From contig JAIBCB010000001.1 in NCBI GenBank assembly GCA_019694355.1, positions 525,001-589,000 on the forward strand: a stretch of 64,000 nt of DNA, read 5' to 3'. Made by a program: the position numbers and the translations under genes. Below, one piece after another: positions 1 through 8,804 of this stretch. The notes below the pieces were generated by a model that had not been told where the DNA came from, made no database searches, and saw nothing but the letters and a program-made list of their open reading frames with translations. The stretch's first letter is position 1. The number at the start of each line of letters is the position of its first letter. The stretch is from Pyrinomonadaceae bacterium (lineage in GTDB: Bacteria > Acidobacteriota > Blastocatellia > Pyrinomonadales > Pyrinomonadaceae).

Positions 1-520
1 TCTTGAAGACGCGCGGTCACTTGGTGAGCTTTACAAACTTATTCGTGCGGTGAGGCAGCCGGTCATCGCGGCGGTCAATGGACGTGCTCTTGCCGGTGGA
101 TGCGGGCTTGCGATGGCCTGTGATCTGATCGTAGCGGAGCGAGGAGCAAAGTTTGGTTTTCCCGAGGTCAAGATCGGGTTCGTGCCGGCGATGGTCGCGG
201 CGATCGTACGTCGAAGTTTGTCCGAGCGTCTTGCGTTCTCGATGCTGACGCTTGGTGAAATGGTCACCGCCGAGGAACTTCACAATGCCGGCATCGTCCA
301 CGCCGTCGCTGACGAAGCGGATTTCGAAACCGCCCTTGCCGCCGTAACCGACCGATACGCATCTTTGAGTACCTCCGCAGTCCAGATGACCAAACGACTT
401 CTCTACGACATCGACAGTTTAGATTTCGCATCGGCTATTGAACACGGTGCGAAAGTCAATGCCGACGCCCGCATGACGGAGGATTGTAAGAAGGGAATCG
501 CGAGGTTTTTGGAGAAGTAG
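1..520 (+). CDS. Enoyl-CoA hydratase/isomerase family protein, 5'-truncated by the window edge
   Basis: The reading frame is open from base 2, so the true start lies outside the window; a GTG at 50 is internal. The visible ~173 residues are the C-terminal two thirds of a crotonase: a VNGRALAGGCGLA stretch forms the oxyanion-hole region, followed by the conserved KFGFPEVKIGFVPA segment. Members hydrate or isomerise enoyl-CoA thioesters in fatty acid or branched-chain amino acid breakdown. The AtuA-like protein and B12-binding mutase subunit nearby suggest a leucine/isovalerate-type or propionyl-CoA context, for example methylglutaconyl-CoA hydratase, but the exact substrate cannot be read from this fragment. 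The next gene follows after 3 bp, and a GGAGA ribosome site for it lies inside this gene's end. Confidence 0.9.
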   Translation, partial: LEDARSLGELYKLIRAVRQPVIAAVNGRALAGGCGLAMACDLIVAERGAKFGFPEVKIGFVPAMVAAIVRRSLSERLAFSMLTLGEMVTAEELHNAGIVHAVADEADFETALAAVTDRYASLSTSAVQMTKRLLYDIDSLDFASAIEHGAKVNADARMTEDCKKGIARFLEK

Positions 521-523
521 TTC

Positions 524-1432
524 GTGTGCGCGGCTTTTGATATGGCAAAAGTGAGTTTCCTACTTCTTGTACTGATTTTCTTCCCTGGCTGTAACTCTGT
601 TGGTTTGACACCGAGCGAAAGAAATTCTCTTCCCAAAGTGCCGACGCCGGCACCAACTCCGTCAGATCGAATACCAGACGTGTCTGACGACGTGCTAATT
701 CCATGGAAACAGACAATCGGTTCCATAGATTATCGCTGGAATGGGAAGGATCTCTTCGTGCGTATAAACAAAGGTTACGAAATTGGACTTTTCTCGAAAG
801 CAGCTCGGAAATACAGAAGGTCTTTCGATAGATCGGGGCGTAAATGTGTCTTAGACAGCTTCTTCACCCCGGTCGCCGTCGCGGAAAACATTCTGAGTTA
901 TGAGCATGAAAGCGGTTACGGCGGCCCCGGATGCGGAGTTTCGGATGGGGAATGGCGATACGCTACTGTTGACGTCTTTGACTCAACAAGCTTTCTTGAT
1001 CTCCGGAGTTTTTTTAGCGAAGACGAAATACTTCATGCTTTCCTTGCGAATTCGCAAATATCTTCTTATATACAAAAATCTATCGGTAACAAGAAATTGA
1101 CTGCGGTTCCCGCCAGTCTAAAAGAGCTCAGTGCGTATCTGACCCGTTTCGATTACGAAATCTTCAATGGATATTCGTATTTTGAAGGGGACTACTTGGA
1201 ACGGTTTGCATTTCATCACATAGAGGGCGACATGATAAGTATCCGGATATCCGCTACTTCGACTTCTACTGCAGGCCGGGCGATTCACGAATACGTTGAA
1301 ATCCTCCTGCCGATTCCTGAGCGACTCCGTGAAGCGTTGGAAAAGGCCGACGCGTCGGACGCTGGCTTTCTAATGAAGGACGCCGACGTCAAAGTTGGAA
1401 CCAAAGCCGCCATGATTGAGCTAACGTTTTAG
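524..1432 (+). CDS. Predicted lipoprotein of unknown function
   Basis: The N-terminus is a classic lipoprotein signal: a short polar part, a hydrophobic run VSFLLLVLIFF and a lipobox ending in Cys-23 (FPGC), then a Pro/Thr linker (PTPAPTPS). The mature part has about 280 residues with a single Cys pair (in RKCVLDS and GPGCGVS) and no family I recognise. The GTG at 524 has a GGAGA site 9 nt upstream; an in-frame ATG at 542 also leaves a good signal but has no clear ribosome site, so 524 is preferred. It starts 3 bp after the enoyl-CoA hydratase stop, so cotranscription is possible although a functional link is not evident. Confidence 0.75.
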   Translation: MCAAFDMAKVSFLLLVLIFFPGCNSVGLTPSERNSLPKVPTPAPTPSDRIPDVSDDVLIPWKQTIGSIDYRWNGKDLFVRINKGYEIGLFSKAARKYRRSFDRSGRKCVLDSFFTPVAVAENILSYEHESGYGGPGCGVSDGEWRYATVDVFDSTSFLDLRSFFSEDEILHAFLANSQISSYIQKSIGNKKLTAVPASLKELSAYLTRFDYEIFNGYSYFEGDYLERFAFHHIEGDMISIRISATSTSTAGRAIHEYVEILLPIPERLREALEKADASDAGFLMKDADVKVGTKAAMIELTF

Positions 1433-1477
1433 CTCCTCGACCGCACAGGGAAAGGATTTTCGTTTCGACGGCGAGGC

Positions 1478-1744
1478 CTATCTATTCTGGGCTTTAACCT
1501 TGTCATAGCATTTACCGCAAGTTAGCGCAATCTCTGCAAATGCTTCCGACTTCTCATTCCAATCACCGCTAGTGCCGCCTTCCTTCAGCCTTACTTCTTC
1601 GCAAGCATCGCACCAAGCATCACCACGTGGTTCGGAAGCAAAGTAAAACCCTGCCCGATCGCCGCTCTGCAATGACTCTGCCAAATGGGAACAGACAAAT
1701 GTTTCGTCTTGTTTGCCGTGCTGTTCGCAATCTATCGTGTCCAT
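1478..1744 (-). CDS. Small cysteine-rich protein, possible zinc ribbon
   Basis: An 88-residue acidic protein with cysteines in CEQHG, FVCSH, WCDACEE and LTCGKCYD. The CxxC pairs suggest one or two zinc knuckles. It has no signal peptide. It lies 9 bp downstream of the AtuA-like gene on the same strand and is probably cotranscribed with it. I do not recognise a named family; the Cys/His spacing resembles small zinc-binding proteins found next to metabolic genes. Confidence 0.6.
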   Translation of the reverse strand: MDTIDCEQHGKQDETFVCSHLAESLQSGDRAGFYFASEPRGDAWCDACEEVRLKEGGTSGDWNEKSEAFAEIALTCGKCYDKVKAQNR

Positions 1745-1753
1745 CAGAAATAT

Positions 1754-3157
1754 CTACGCCTCGACGATGCTGACGTTGGTGCGAATCAGTGATTTCGGAA
1801 TTAGTGCAGGAAAATACGCCATTATTTCTTCGACCTTTGGGCGGCCGCCGGCAAAGCCTGTGACTCCGGGCGGGCCTGTGAGGATGAGCGGGGCGATCTC
1901 TTTTGTGAAGCGAGTGACAGAGGCGCGGTCGTGGCCACGCACGGCCACTCTTAGTTGGACCTCGGGGTAATCTTGCGCACCCTCCCTACCGGTCGGGTTT
2001 CCGCCCTCAAGGTTCGACGTTGCGAGGTGGCCGTGTGTCGCGCTGACGCCGACGAACTCGGTTAGGATCACGTCGAATTCGAGGCCAAGGTTCTCGAGGC
2101 GTTGGCGAAGTATCTTATCGGCGGCCTGTGCTTTTTCGAGGGCGTCGGGCCACGAATAGACGAGTGTTCCTACGGACTTCCAACCGTCAGAATAGGCGAT
2201 CGAGACCTTGTAGAAATCGGTCTTTGGGTTGCCCTTAATACCAAAGACCTTTACGCGATTCTCGCCTGCATCTTCGAGATGAATGGACGAGAAATCGGCA
2301 ACGACATCCGGCGTGATATAAGCCTTCGGGTCGCCCATTTCGTAAAGAAGCTGTTCGGTGACGGACTGCACGTTGACGCGGCCGCCGGTGCCGTCGTGTT
2401 TGGTTACGATGAAGGTACCGTCCGCTTTCGCCTCGATGATCGGAAAGCCGATGTTTGCCAAATCGGGAATATTCTGCCAGTCGTATTGGCAGTTGCCGCC
2501 GGATGATTGAGCTCCGCATTCGATGATGTGGCCTGCGATCGTGCCGGCAGAGACGCGGTCCCAATCGTCGAATTTCCAGCCAAATTCGTGCATCAGAGGT
2601 GCAAGCGTCAGGCCAGTATCGGTCAAACGTCCGCCCACGATGATATTCGCACCGCGGCCGAGTGCTTCGACGAGTGCTTCGGCACCAAGATAGATGTTCG
2701 CGGACTGGACCTTATCGCGGATCGCACTCAGTGGTGTGCCGTCGTCCATTGAATTGATCTCGACGCCGTCGGCGATCCATTTGTCGAGCTGGCTGAGGAC
2801 GTCGTCTCCGGTGATAACGCCGATCTTGACCTTGCCCGAAAGCCCGAGTTCAACCGCAGCTTCGCGTATCTTTTCGGCGCAGCCTGCTACGTTGACACCA
2901 CCCGCGTTCGAGAGCACCTTGATATTCTTTTCGACGCAATCAGGAAGAATCTCGTGCATTAGCGACACGAAGTCCCGCGCATATCCGGCTTCGGGATCGC
3001 GAGCTCTTTGCTTCTGCAGGATCGACATCGTTACCTCTGCAAGATAATCGAGCATCAAGTAATCGATCGGGCCTTTGCGCACTTGATCGATCGGAGCGGT
3101 GAGAAGATCACCCCAAAACCCTTGGCCGCCTGCAACACGAACAACTTTTTCAGTCAT
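1754..3157 (-). CDS. AtuA family protein (acyclic terpene utilisation, DUF1446)
   Basis: The 467-residue product begins [12 protein letters not shown] and continues with [14 protein letters not shown] and a [10 protein letters not shown] segment, all hallmarks of the DUF1446/AtuA family. AtuA is encoded in the Pseudomonas citronellol/geraniol (acyclic terpene) catabolic cluster and is usually found beside acyl-CoA carboxylase and enoyl-CoA hydratase genes; its biochemical role is not well defined. The length fits the core domain without the extra C-terminal extension some members carry. The context here (enoyl-CoA hydratase on one side, a B12-dependent mutase subunit on the other) fits branched-chain acyl-CoA breakdown. 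Start ATG 3157 begins the conserved N-terminus directly. Confidence 0.88.
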   Translation of the reverse strand: MTEKVVRVAGGQGFWGDLLTAPIDQVRKGPIDYLMLDYLAEVTMSILQKQRARDPEAGYARDFVSLMHEILPDCVEKNIKVLSNAGGVNVAGCAEKIREAAVELGLSGKVKIGVITGDDVLSQLDKWIADGVEINSMDDGTPLSAIRDKVQSANIYLGAEALVEALGRGANIIVGGRLTDTGLTLAPLMHEFGWKFDDWDRVSAGTIAGHIIECGAQSSGGNCQYDWQNIPDLANIGFPIIEAKADGTFIVTKHDGTGGRVNVQSVTEQLLYEMGDPKAYITPDVVADFSSIHLEDAGENRVKVFGIKGNPKTDFYKVSIAYSDGWKSVGTLVYSWPDALEKAQAADKILRQRLENLGLEFDVILTEFVGVSATHGHLATSNLEGGNPTGREGAQDYPEVQLRVAVRGHDRASVTRFTKEIAPLILTGPPGVTGFAGGRPKVEEIMAYFPALIPKSLIRTNVSIVEA

Positions 3158-3194
3158 AAGGTTTGATTATACCCAAAAGGCATCGTAAGCGCAG

Positions 3195-3236
3195 TTGAGG
3201 GCATTCAAACACATGATCTTGCATGAATGCCCTCAA
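3195..3236. repeat. Perfect 13-bp inverted repeat (hairpin) between two minus-strand genes
   Basis: TTGAGGGCATTCA at 3195-3207 is exactly mirrored by TGAATGCCCTCAA at 3224-3236, with a 16-nt loop. It lies downstream of the small basic secreted protein gene and upstream of the AtuA-like gene. No T-run follows on the minus strand, so it is not a textbook intrinsic terminator; it could protect the 3' end of the upstream mRNA or be a mobile palindrome. Confidence 0.7.
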
Positions 3237-3261
3237 AAGAAGATGTTGTTAGACAAGGGAG

Positions 3262-3558
3262 TTACATTTTTTTCTTCTTTTTGCCAACAACGACGTACTT
3301 GCCCGCTCGCCACACCTTTTTCGTGACCCATTTACCGCCGCGATAAACGCGGACCGTCACCCAGCGGCCGCCTTTATAAGACTTGACGGCACCTTTCTTG
3401 GTGTAATGTGCACCTTTCTTGGCGCCTTTTTTGGTAACGTGCGCGACCTTTTTGGCGGCAGGCACGATCTGTGCAGATGTCGAGGTCGGTGCGACAACAA
3501 AGAATCCAAGTACTGCTGCGATCGCGGCAATTAAAAAATATCGATTGAAAGTTTTCAT
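3262..3558 (-). CDS. Small secreted, highly basic repeat protein
   Basis: From ATG 3558 the protein (98 aa) has a signal peptide (MKTFNRYFLIAAIAAVLGFF, cleavage after TSAQ). The mature part is almost entirely Lys/Gly/Val/Trp. A motif of the form GG(R/K)WVT-(V/K)-(R/K)-V-(Y/W)-R repeats, then degenerates into RAGKYVVV and ends in a run of five lysines. An ATG 15 bp upstream is in frame but would put charged residues before the signal, so 3558 is chosen. The composition suggests binding to an anionic polymer (cell wall, polysaccharide or nucleic acid); this is inference. Family unrecognised. Confidence 0.65.
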   Translation of the reverse strand: MKTFNRYFLIAAIAAVLGFFVVAPTSTSAQIVPAAKKVAHVTKKGAKKGAHYTKKGAVKSYKGGRWVTVRVYRGGKWVTKKVWRAGKYVVVGKKKKKM

Positions 3559-3593
3559 AGATCGTTTCTCCAAAGGTCTTGCATAACAAGATG

Positions 3594-3995
3594 CTAATTT
3601 TTCCTAACGTTCTGGCGAATAAAGCCAACGATGTCTTCGGTCGAGGTGCCCGGAAGAAATACCTCGGCGACGCCCTGAGTTTTTAACGGAGCAATGTCGT
3701 CTTCGGGTACGATCCCGCCGACAAGGACAAGCGTGTCGTCCATTCCGTTCTCGTGGAGCAGATCGACGATCCGCGGACAAAGGGTCTTGTGAGCTCCGCT
3801 CAAGATAGAGATACCAACGGCATCAACGTCTTCCTGCAAAGCCGCAGAAGCTATCATCTCCGGTGTTTGTCGAAGCCCCGTGTAGATGACCTCCATACCG
3901 GCGTCACGCAAGGCACGAGCGATCACTTTTGCCCCACGGTCGTGGCCATCAAGGCCAGGCTTGGCCACCAGAACTCTTATTTTTCTTTCGTCCAT
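3594..3995 (-). CDS. Cobalamin (B12)-binding domain protein, methylmalonyl-CoA mutase C-terminal subunit type
   Basis: A 133-residue stand-alone B12-binding domain. The N-terminal [20 protein letters not shown] carries the DxHxxG cobalamin motif (Asp-16, His-18, Gly-21) that supplies the lower axial ligand; the later [12 protein letters not shown] and [11 protein letters not shown] segments are also typical. Such small subunits partner with a separate large catalytic subunit to form methylmalonyl-CoA or isobutyryl-CoA mutase; no large subunit is in the window. Start ATG 3995 is four codons before the first beta strand, as in homologues. It is on the same strand as the upstream 4011-4736 gene with a 15-bp gap. 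Confidence 0.9.
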   Translation of the reverse strand: MDERKIRVLVAKPGLDGHDRGAKVIARALRDAGMEVIYTGLRQTPEMIASAALQEDVDAVGISILSGAHKTLCPRIVDLLHENGMDDTLVLVGGIVPEDDIAPLKTQGVAEVFLPGTSTEDIVGFIRQNVRKN

Positions 3996-4010
3996 CTCTT
4001 TTGGATTATA

Positions 4011-4736
4011 CTAACGCACCAATACCGCGAGCAATCCACGCGGGTTTATAAACGGCTTCATCTCTGCCCAGGTAAACAGGAATTCACTATCCGGTTCGGC
4101 ACCGAGAATGGCGTGTGGAAAGCCAAATTCATAGCGAAATGTTACCCCCTCGGTGTTGAGAGAAAAATTATCAAGGTTTGCTTCTTGAAAAACCTTAACG
4201 CCAAGAAGCTCTTTCTCGTCGAGATCTTTTAGATCTGGATCGGTCTTCCAGCGGGCGACTTCTTCTGCGATGGCCTTCTGCATACGCTTGTTGACCAACT
4301 CTGCCAGTTTTTCACTATCGATAAAGACGGATGACGGCCCGGCGACCGAACCGTTCCTGGAATCAAGCACAACATATCGGTCTGAGCCTGAAGGATAGGC
4401 GGCTGTGCCCTGGATGCTAAGCCCGACGCAGAGTATGTTGTGCTTATTGAATAGTACCTCGTAGCTCGCCTCTTCGAGCCACTGCATATCCGTCTGCTCC
4501 TCCTTGATCGTAAAATCAAAGAGCTTTTCGTAATTAAGGGCGTTCTCGATCTTTCGAGCGACAGAAGCAGATCTTCCGGTTACCTTCGGCCAGATGATCG
4601 TGAAGGACTTCTTGTATTGCGAGATCGGCTTGGGCCGCCGATAGATGACCTTTTTCGGAGCTATCCGAACTTGGGCAACGACAAAGCCGACCGCCAAAAC
4701 ACAAATAAAGACGACGCAAGATAAAACTTTCCTCAT
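4011..4736 (-). CDS. Exported protein, possibly DUF3298/DUF4163-like
   Basis: From ATG 4736 (MRKVLSCVVFICVLAVGF) the protein has a signal peptide and 241 residues in total. The body contains two regions with the flavour of the extracellular domain pair seen in anti-sigma factor RsiV and PdaC-type proteins: a DMQWLEEASYEVLFNKHNILCV segment, and later an extended stretch ending in FRYEFGFPHAILGAEP. I assign the family only tentatively. An upstream in-frame ATG at 4775 would overlap the preceding gene and spoil the signal peptide, so it is rejected. It lies 13 bp downstream of the haem-binding protein gene, probably in one transcript. Confidence 0.65.
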   Translation of the reverse strand: MRKVLSCVVFICVLAVGFVVAQVRIAPKKVIYRRPKPISQYKKSFTIIWPKVTGRSASVARKIENALNYEKLFDFTIKEEQTDMQWLEEASYEVLFNKHNILCVGLSIQGTAAYPSGSDRYVVLDSRNGSVAGPSSVFIDSEKLAELVNKRMQKAIAEEVARWKTDPDLKDLDEKELLGVKVFQEANLDNFSLNTEGVTFRYEFGFPHAILGAEPDSEFLFTWAEMKPFINPRGLLAVLVR

Positions 4737-4749
4737 ATTTGCTCGAAGT

Positions 4750-5226
4750 CTACTTTGTATCACCGGCCCTTTCAAGCGATGCGATGCTCAAGTTCGACCA
4801 TTGGCACAGGGCTTCCGCGTCGCCGGGCTGCATTACGGCATCGCGGTGGACCCAGAGATATGCGGGGAGCGGCATATCTTTTGATCGCACTTGCTCGCAG
4901 ATCTCAGCAAGCTTCTTCTGCTTCTTAGAGTGAGAATATGTGTTGAAGATGCTGAAATTTAGGTGCCGGCGGCCATCGTCGATGTGGTCCTTAACGTACC
5001 AAGCAGACGGCTGTATGTTTGCGTACCATGGGTAGATCGTCGTATTGGAATGACAATCGTTGCAGGATCTGCCCAGAATGATCTGAATATCCGGCGGCAC
5101 TTCGACCGCCGCGTCAAGGATTTCCGCAGCATTCACGGTGGGATTGGTTTGGTCGATGCGAAAAAGCTGCAGGACGGCAAAAGCTGCGACAAGGACGATC
5201 AGACCGATCTTTAAAGCCTTCTTCAT
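4750..5226 (-). CDS. Haem-binding domain protein (single c-type haem site)
   Basis: This 158-residue protein has an N-terminal membrane anchor or signal (residues 5-22) and then a CNDCH motif at residues 55-59 (CxxCH, covalent c-type haem attachment). It is followed by SNTTIYPWYANIQPSAW and a DHIDDGRRHLNFS segment, which are characteristic of the small haem-binding domain family (Haem_bd). The domain faces the periplasm and probably has an electron-transfer or sensory role. Start ATG 5226 opens directly into the lysine-rich n-region. It heads a short minus-strand set with the 4011 and 3594 genes. Confidence 0.88.
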   Translation of the reverse strand: MKKALKIGLIVLVAAFAVLQLFRIDQTNPTVNAAEILDAAVEVPPDIQIILGRSCNDCHSNTTIYPWYANIQPSAWYVKDHIDDGRRHLNFSIFNTYSHSKKQKKLAEICEQVRSKDMPLPAYLWVHRDAVMQPGDAEALCQWSNLSIASLERAGDTK

Positions 5227-5319
5227 ATGAAAATAACTCCCGCAAACGATGGAACCGCATTGCTGGAAGAATAAAAGAGGTTGTAGGAAATACGCAATCT
5301 CGCTAACATAGGTTCATAA

Positions 5320-5844
5320 GTGGAAGACCGATTGCGAATTGTTCATTATCCGGAACCTGTGTTGCTCTCCGTGGCAAAACCGGTCTCCGACCGCGAATTT
5401 GCCAACGGGCTTAAGGCATTTTCGGAAGAAATGTTCGCTGTAATGGCGGAGGCTGGTGGTGTCGGGCTTGCGGCCCCGCAGGTTGGCAGGTCAACGCGGC
5501 TCTTTGTGATGGACATTCCTGAGGGAGATGACACTCCCGCGATCCGAGCAGCACTCATCAATCCTGAGATCCTTCACGTTGAGGGCGAACAGACCGGTGA
5601 TGAGGGGTGTCTATCGTTTCCCGGTATTTTTCAGCCGGTAAAACGCCAGATGCGTGTTGTTGCGAGAGCCCTGGATGCGGCCGGAAAAGAATTCGAGCTC
5701 GATGCCACGGGGTTGGCGGCCCGCTGCATACTCCACGAAACGGACCATTTAGACGGCATCGTCTTTCTCGATCGAATGTCGATACTCAAACGCGACCTGG
5801 CAAAGCGGAAGATCAAGCGTCTTCAAAAGAGGGGAGAATGGTAA
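5320..5844 (+). CDS. def: Peptide deformylase
   Basis: Removes the N-formyl group from nascent proteins. All three metal-site motifs are present: GVGLAAPQVG (residues 47-56), EGCLSFPG (95-102, Cys-97 metal ligand) and HETDH (139-143, two His ligands and the catalytic Glu). The length of 174 residues is normal for the class. The start is GTG 5320: it gives the standard RIVHYPEPVL N-terminus and no better upstream start is in frame. The stop overlaps the start of the next small gene. No fmt or priA neighbour is seen, unlike many bacteria. Confidence 0.96.
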   Translation: MEDRLRIVHYPEPVLLSVAKPVSDREFANGLKAFSEEMFAVMAEAGGVGLAAPQVGRSTRLFVMDIPEGDDTPAIRAALINPEILHVEGEQTGDEGCLSFPGIFQPVKRQMRVVARALDAAGKEFELDATGLAARCILHETDHLDGIVFLDRMSILKRDLAKRKIKRLQKRGEW

Positions 5845-6068
5845 CAAACCTTGAAAATACAAAGTTTGCGGCAGAAGTCGGTTCTGTTCGCGAGTTGAAC
5901 CTTTATCTAAGATCCGGTTGGACGCTTATACTTACATACGTGAAACAGAGCAGCGAAAAGCAGAATCCCCGGTTCGTCCTCGGTTGGCAAAAGGATGACG
6001 AACCGAAGGTCCCGGAACTGCTGGATGAGTGGGAGCTGAACGAAATGGATCGCCAACGATACATCTAA
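5838..6068 (+). CDS. Small conserved-looking protein of unknown function
   Basis: 76 residues beginning MVTNLENTKF, from an ATG at 5838 that overlaps the def stop codon by 7 nt, with GGGGAG as its ribosome site inside def. This translational coupling is the main reason to accept it over the longer frame that starts inside def. The sequence contains LYLRSGWTLILTYVKQ, FVLGWQKDDEPKVPE and WELNEMDR. No signal peptide or membrane segment is evident. Family unknown; it may be a general cytosolic accessory protein. Confidence 0.65.
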   Translation: MVTNLENTKFAAEVGSVRELNLYLRSGWTLILTYVKQSSEKQNPRFVLGWQKDDEPKVPELLDEWELNEMDRQRYI

Positions 6069-6128
6069 TGCGGCTTGTGAGAAAATGAGCTGTTAATGGT
6101 AGAATAATAAGACTTACAGGGTATCTAT

Positions 6129-7697
6129 ATGCACACGAAACTTAGTTTGGACGAATTCAGAAACGAACCTTTTACGGATTTTTCAAAGCCTGAGAACAAA
6201 GAGGCGATGCTGGCCGCGCTCGAAAAGGTACATAGCGAGCTAGGCAAAGAGTATCCGATCCTTATCGATGGCGAGAAGATCTCGCTCGCGAGCAAGTTCG
6301 AGAGCCGAAGCCCTTCGAACAAGGAACAGGTCGTTGGTGTCTTTAGCGAAGGCGATTCTGACACTTCACTAGTGAATAAGGCCGTCGAGGCCGCTTCTGA
6401 AGCTTTTAAGACCTGGAAGAAAGTGCCGGCGGCCGAACGCGCGGAATATTTGTTCAAGGCGGCGGATATAATGCGCCAGCGAAAACACGAATTCTCGGCC
6501 TGGATGGTCTATGAGGTCTCGAAGACTTGGGCCGAGGCCGATGGCGATACTGCCGAGGCTATCGATTTCTGCGAGTTTTATGGCCGGGAGATGCTCCGTT
6601 GGGCGGAAGAACAGCCTACCACGCCTGTTGCTGGTGAAGACACCTCATTCGCGTATATTCCGCTTGGCGTCGGTGCGATCATACCGCCGTGGAATTTCCC
6701 GCTCGCGATCATGGCCGGAATGACAATGGCTGCCGTCGTTAGCGGGAACACCGTTGTGCTGAAACCGTCTTCGGATTCGCCAACTATCGCCGCGAAATTC
6801 ATCGAAGTTTTGGAAGAGATCGGCCTTCCAAAGGGCGTCGTCAATTTTATCTCGGGAAGCGTTGAAACCGGTGAAGCGATGGTCAAGCATCCGAAGACTC
6901 GGTTCATCTCGTTCACAGGCTCGAAAGGTGTTGGCCTGCACATCAACGAAGAGGCGGCGAAAACGCGTGATGGGCAGATCTGGATCAAGCGTGTGGTTGC
7001 CGAAATGGGCGGCAAAGACGCGATCGTTGTTGCTGACGACGCGGATCTTGATTCTGCGGCAAGCGGCATCGTTTCGGCTGCGTTCGGGTTCCAGGGCCAG
7101 AAATGCTCGGCTTGCTCGCGTTTGATCGTTGACGAAAAGGTGCACGATGAACTGCTTGAAAAGGTCGCAAACCTAACGAAGGCGCTGACAGTCGGCGGTC
7201 CGGAGTCGGATTCAACGAATGTTGCCGCTGTCATCAACAAACGTTCCTTTGACAAGACTCTTGGGTACATTGAAAAAGGGGTTGCCGAGGGCGGTAGGAT
7301 CGTCGCTGGCGGTAGAGGTGACGATTCAAAGGGCTACTTCATTGAACCGACCGTTATTGCCGATGTAAAGCCGGGTGCCACGATCGAGCAGGAAGAGATA
7401 TTCGCTCCAGTTCTTGCGGTCATAAAGGCAAAGGATTACGATGACGCACTTGATATTGCGAATGGCACGGAATTTGGGCTCACCGGAGCCGTCTATTCGG
7501 CCTCAGAAGCGAGGCTTCAGCAAGCGCGTGAAGAGTTTCATGTCGGCAACCTTTACCTGAACCGCAAATGTACCGGAGCGCTCGTCGGAGCACATCCTTT
7601 CGGCGGCTTTAATATGAGCGGAACGGATTCAAAGGCCGGCGGGCGTGAATATTTGCTGATGTTCATGCAGGGTAAATCCATCGCGACAAAAGTTTAG
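6129..7697 (+). CDS. rocA: 1-pyrroline-5-carboxylate dehydrogenase (L-glutamate gamma-semialdehyde dehydrogenase)
   Basis: Oxidises glutamate semialdehyde/P5C to glutamate with NAD, the last step of proline and arginine degradation. It is a stand-alone aldehyde dehydrogenase of 522 residues, the size of the Bacillus RocA/PruA type and not the bifunctional PutA. Visible features are the IPPWNFPLAI cofactor-site segment (about 185-194), FTGSKGVG (262-269), the catalytic Glu-292 in AEMGGK and the nucleophile Cys-326 in GQKCSACS. The N-terminal F(R)NEPFTDFS region matches P5C dehydrogenases rather than generic ALDHs. No proline dehydrogenase gene is in the window. Start ATG 6129. Confidence 0.92.
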   Translation: MHTKLSLDEFRNEPFTDFSKPENKEAMLAALEKVHSELGKEYPILIDGEKISLASKFESRSPSNKEQVVGVFSEGDSDTSLVNKAVEAASEAFKTWKKVPAAERAEYLFKAADIMRQRKHEFSAWMVYEVSKTWAEADGDTAEAIDFCEFYGREMLRWAEEQPTTPVAGEDTSFAYIPLGVGAIIPPWNFPLAIMAGMTMAAVVSGNTVVLKPSSDSPTIAAKFIEVLEEIGLPKGVVNFISGSVETGEAMVKHPKTRFISFTGSKGVGLHINEEAAKTRDGQIWIKRVVAEMGGKDAIVVADDADLDSAASGIVSAAFGFQGQKCSACSRLIVDEKVHDELLEKVANLTKALTVGGPESDSTNVAAVINKRSFDKTLGYIEKGVAEGGRIVAGGRGDDSKGYFIEPTVIADVKPGATIEQEEIFAPVLAVIKAKDYDDALDIANGTEFGLTGAVYSASEARLQQAREEFHVGNLYLNRKCTGALVGAHPFGGFNMSGTDSKAGGREYLLMFMQGKSIATKV

Positions 7698-7717
7698 GTT
7701 CATAGGCGCAGACAATT

Positions 7718-8632
7718 ATGAAGAGAAATTCGTTGTTACTCCCCGCAATGCTAGTCATTTTGTGTGTTTTTGGCGGTACGGCTTTCAGCCAGAAGAGGCC
7801 CGTCAAAAAGCCGCAGGCTGCAAAGAAAGCTGCGATCTTCGCGGTCATCGACGATGGCGAAACGGTCTCCCCGATCGCACTCATTTCCAATGGGAAGCTT
7901 TCGGAACCGGTGAACGGCGGCGACGATCTCGCAAAGCTCACAGCCTTCGGAAAGTCGTATTACAAGCCGAAAACGTCCTATCGCTTGATCTTCGGCGGGG
8001 CTGACGCAGGTATCGTTAAGATCGCGTCTTTTGATCCGAAGGCCGAGTGTTCAAAAGACACCGCGAAAATTTCCGTGGAATCGAAAAAGGTAAAGCTCAA
8101 TGGATTCGTGATGGCTCTTGCGACCAATGCAGCTTCCGCCTCGAAAGCCGCTGCGTTTCGACGGCGTCCGACAACTGCTGAAAAGACGGAAATTGAAAGC
8201 CTTGTCCGAGCTGAGTACGAAAAGAACAAGCTCACACCGAAGACTCTTCACTATCAGAACCTTACCGCGATCGATACAAATGGCGACGGCGTTGCTGAGC
8301 TTGTCGGGTCATATTGGATCGAAGTCGATAAGCAAACTCGTGCACTGCTCTTCTTCATCGCAGAAAAAGGGAAGTCGGGAAAATATGCTTTCGGTTATTC
8401 GGATTATCGGCGTGTCGGACAAGACGGCGTAATGAGCGGCGACATCCAAGACCTCGACAAAGGCGTCTATCACGAACTGCTCCTTGATTATTTTGATGTA
8501 GATGGCGACGGCAAGGCCGAGATATTCACATACACTCAGTCTTTTGAGGGTGCCGGGTTTGATGTTTATCATTCTGTTGGCGGGAAGTGGTCAAAGCTTT
8601 ATTCGTTCTCCGATTATCGCTGTGCTTTCTAA
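7718..8632 (+). CDS. Secreted protein of unknown function with calcium-loop-like motifs
   Basis: A 304-residue protein with a signal peptide (LLLPAMLVILCVFGGTAFSQ, cleavage near residue 25) and a Lys/Pro/Ala-rich mature start. Two acidic glycine-containing loops, AIDTNGDGVAEL and YFDVDGDGKAEIF, look like EF-hand or FG-GAP type calcium-binding repeats. The rest is not recognised. It lies 20 bp after the P5C dehydrogenase gene, so it may be read through from it, though no functional relation is visible. Confidence 0.7.
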   Translation: MKRNSLLLPAMLVILCVFGGTAFSQKRPVKKPQAAKKAAIFAVIDDGETVSPIALISNGKLSEPVNGGDDLAKLTAFGKSYYKPKTSYRLIFGGADAGIVKIASFDPKAECSKDTAKISVESKKVKLNGFVMALATNAASASKAAAFRRRPTTAEKTEIESLVRAEYEKNKLTPKTLHYQNLTAIDTNGDGVAELVGSYWIEVDKQTRALLFFIAEKGKSGKYAFGYSDYRRVGQDGVMSGDIQDLDKGVYHELLLDYFDVDGDGKAEIFTYTQSFEGAGFDVYHSVGGKWSKLYSFSDYRCAF

Positions 8633-8661
8633 GAATATTGCCGTTCTTGACCTAAATAAAT

Positions 8662-8689
8662 AATTAGTAATTCTTAATTATTAATTAGA
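8662..8689. repeat. Heptamer array AATTxxx (four units)
   Basis: Four consecutive 7-bp units (AATTAGT, AATTCTT, AATTATT, AATTAGA) lie in the 172-bp gap before aconitase. The AT-rich tract may also contain promoter elements for acnA; none can be assigned with certainty. See the finding on arrays with 7-bp period. Confidence 0.75.
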
Positions 8690-8804
8690 CGGTATAAATC
8701 GACTCATTCCGATCTGTAACGGCATCCCGCACCGCTCGTGTGTTTGATTTTGTCCTCGAAGGCTCTTAAACTATTAGTTTGAGACGACTTCGAGGATATC
8801 CGCT

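Noticed and set aside
3195..3236. Intrinsic terminator
   Set aside because: The 13-bp hairpin is perfect but no T-tract follows it on either strand in the needed direction.
5607..5837. Longer start for the gene after def
   Set aside because: The added 77 codons lie inside def in another frame; the ATG at 5838 coupled to the def stop is much more likely.
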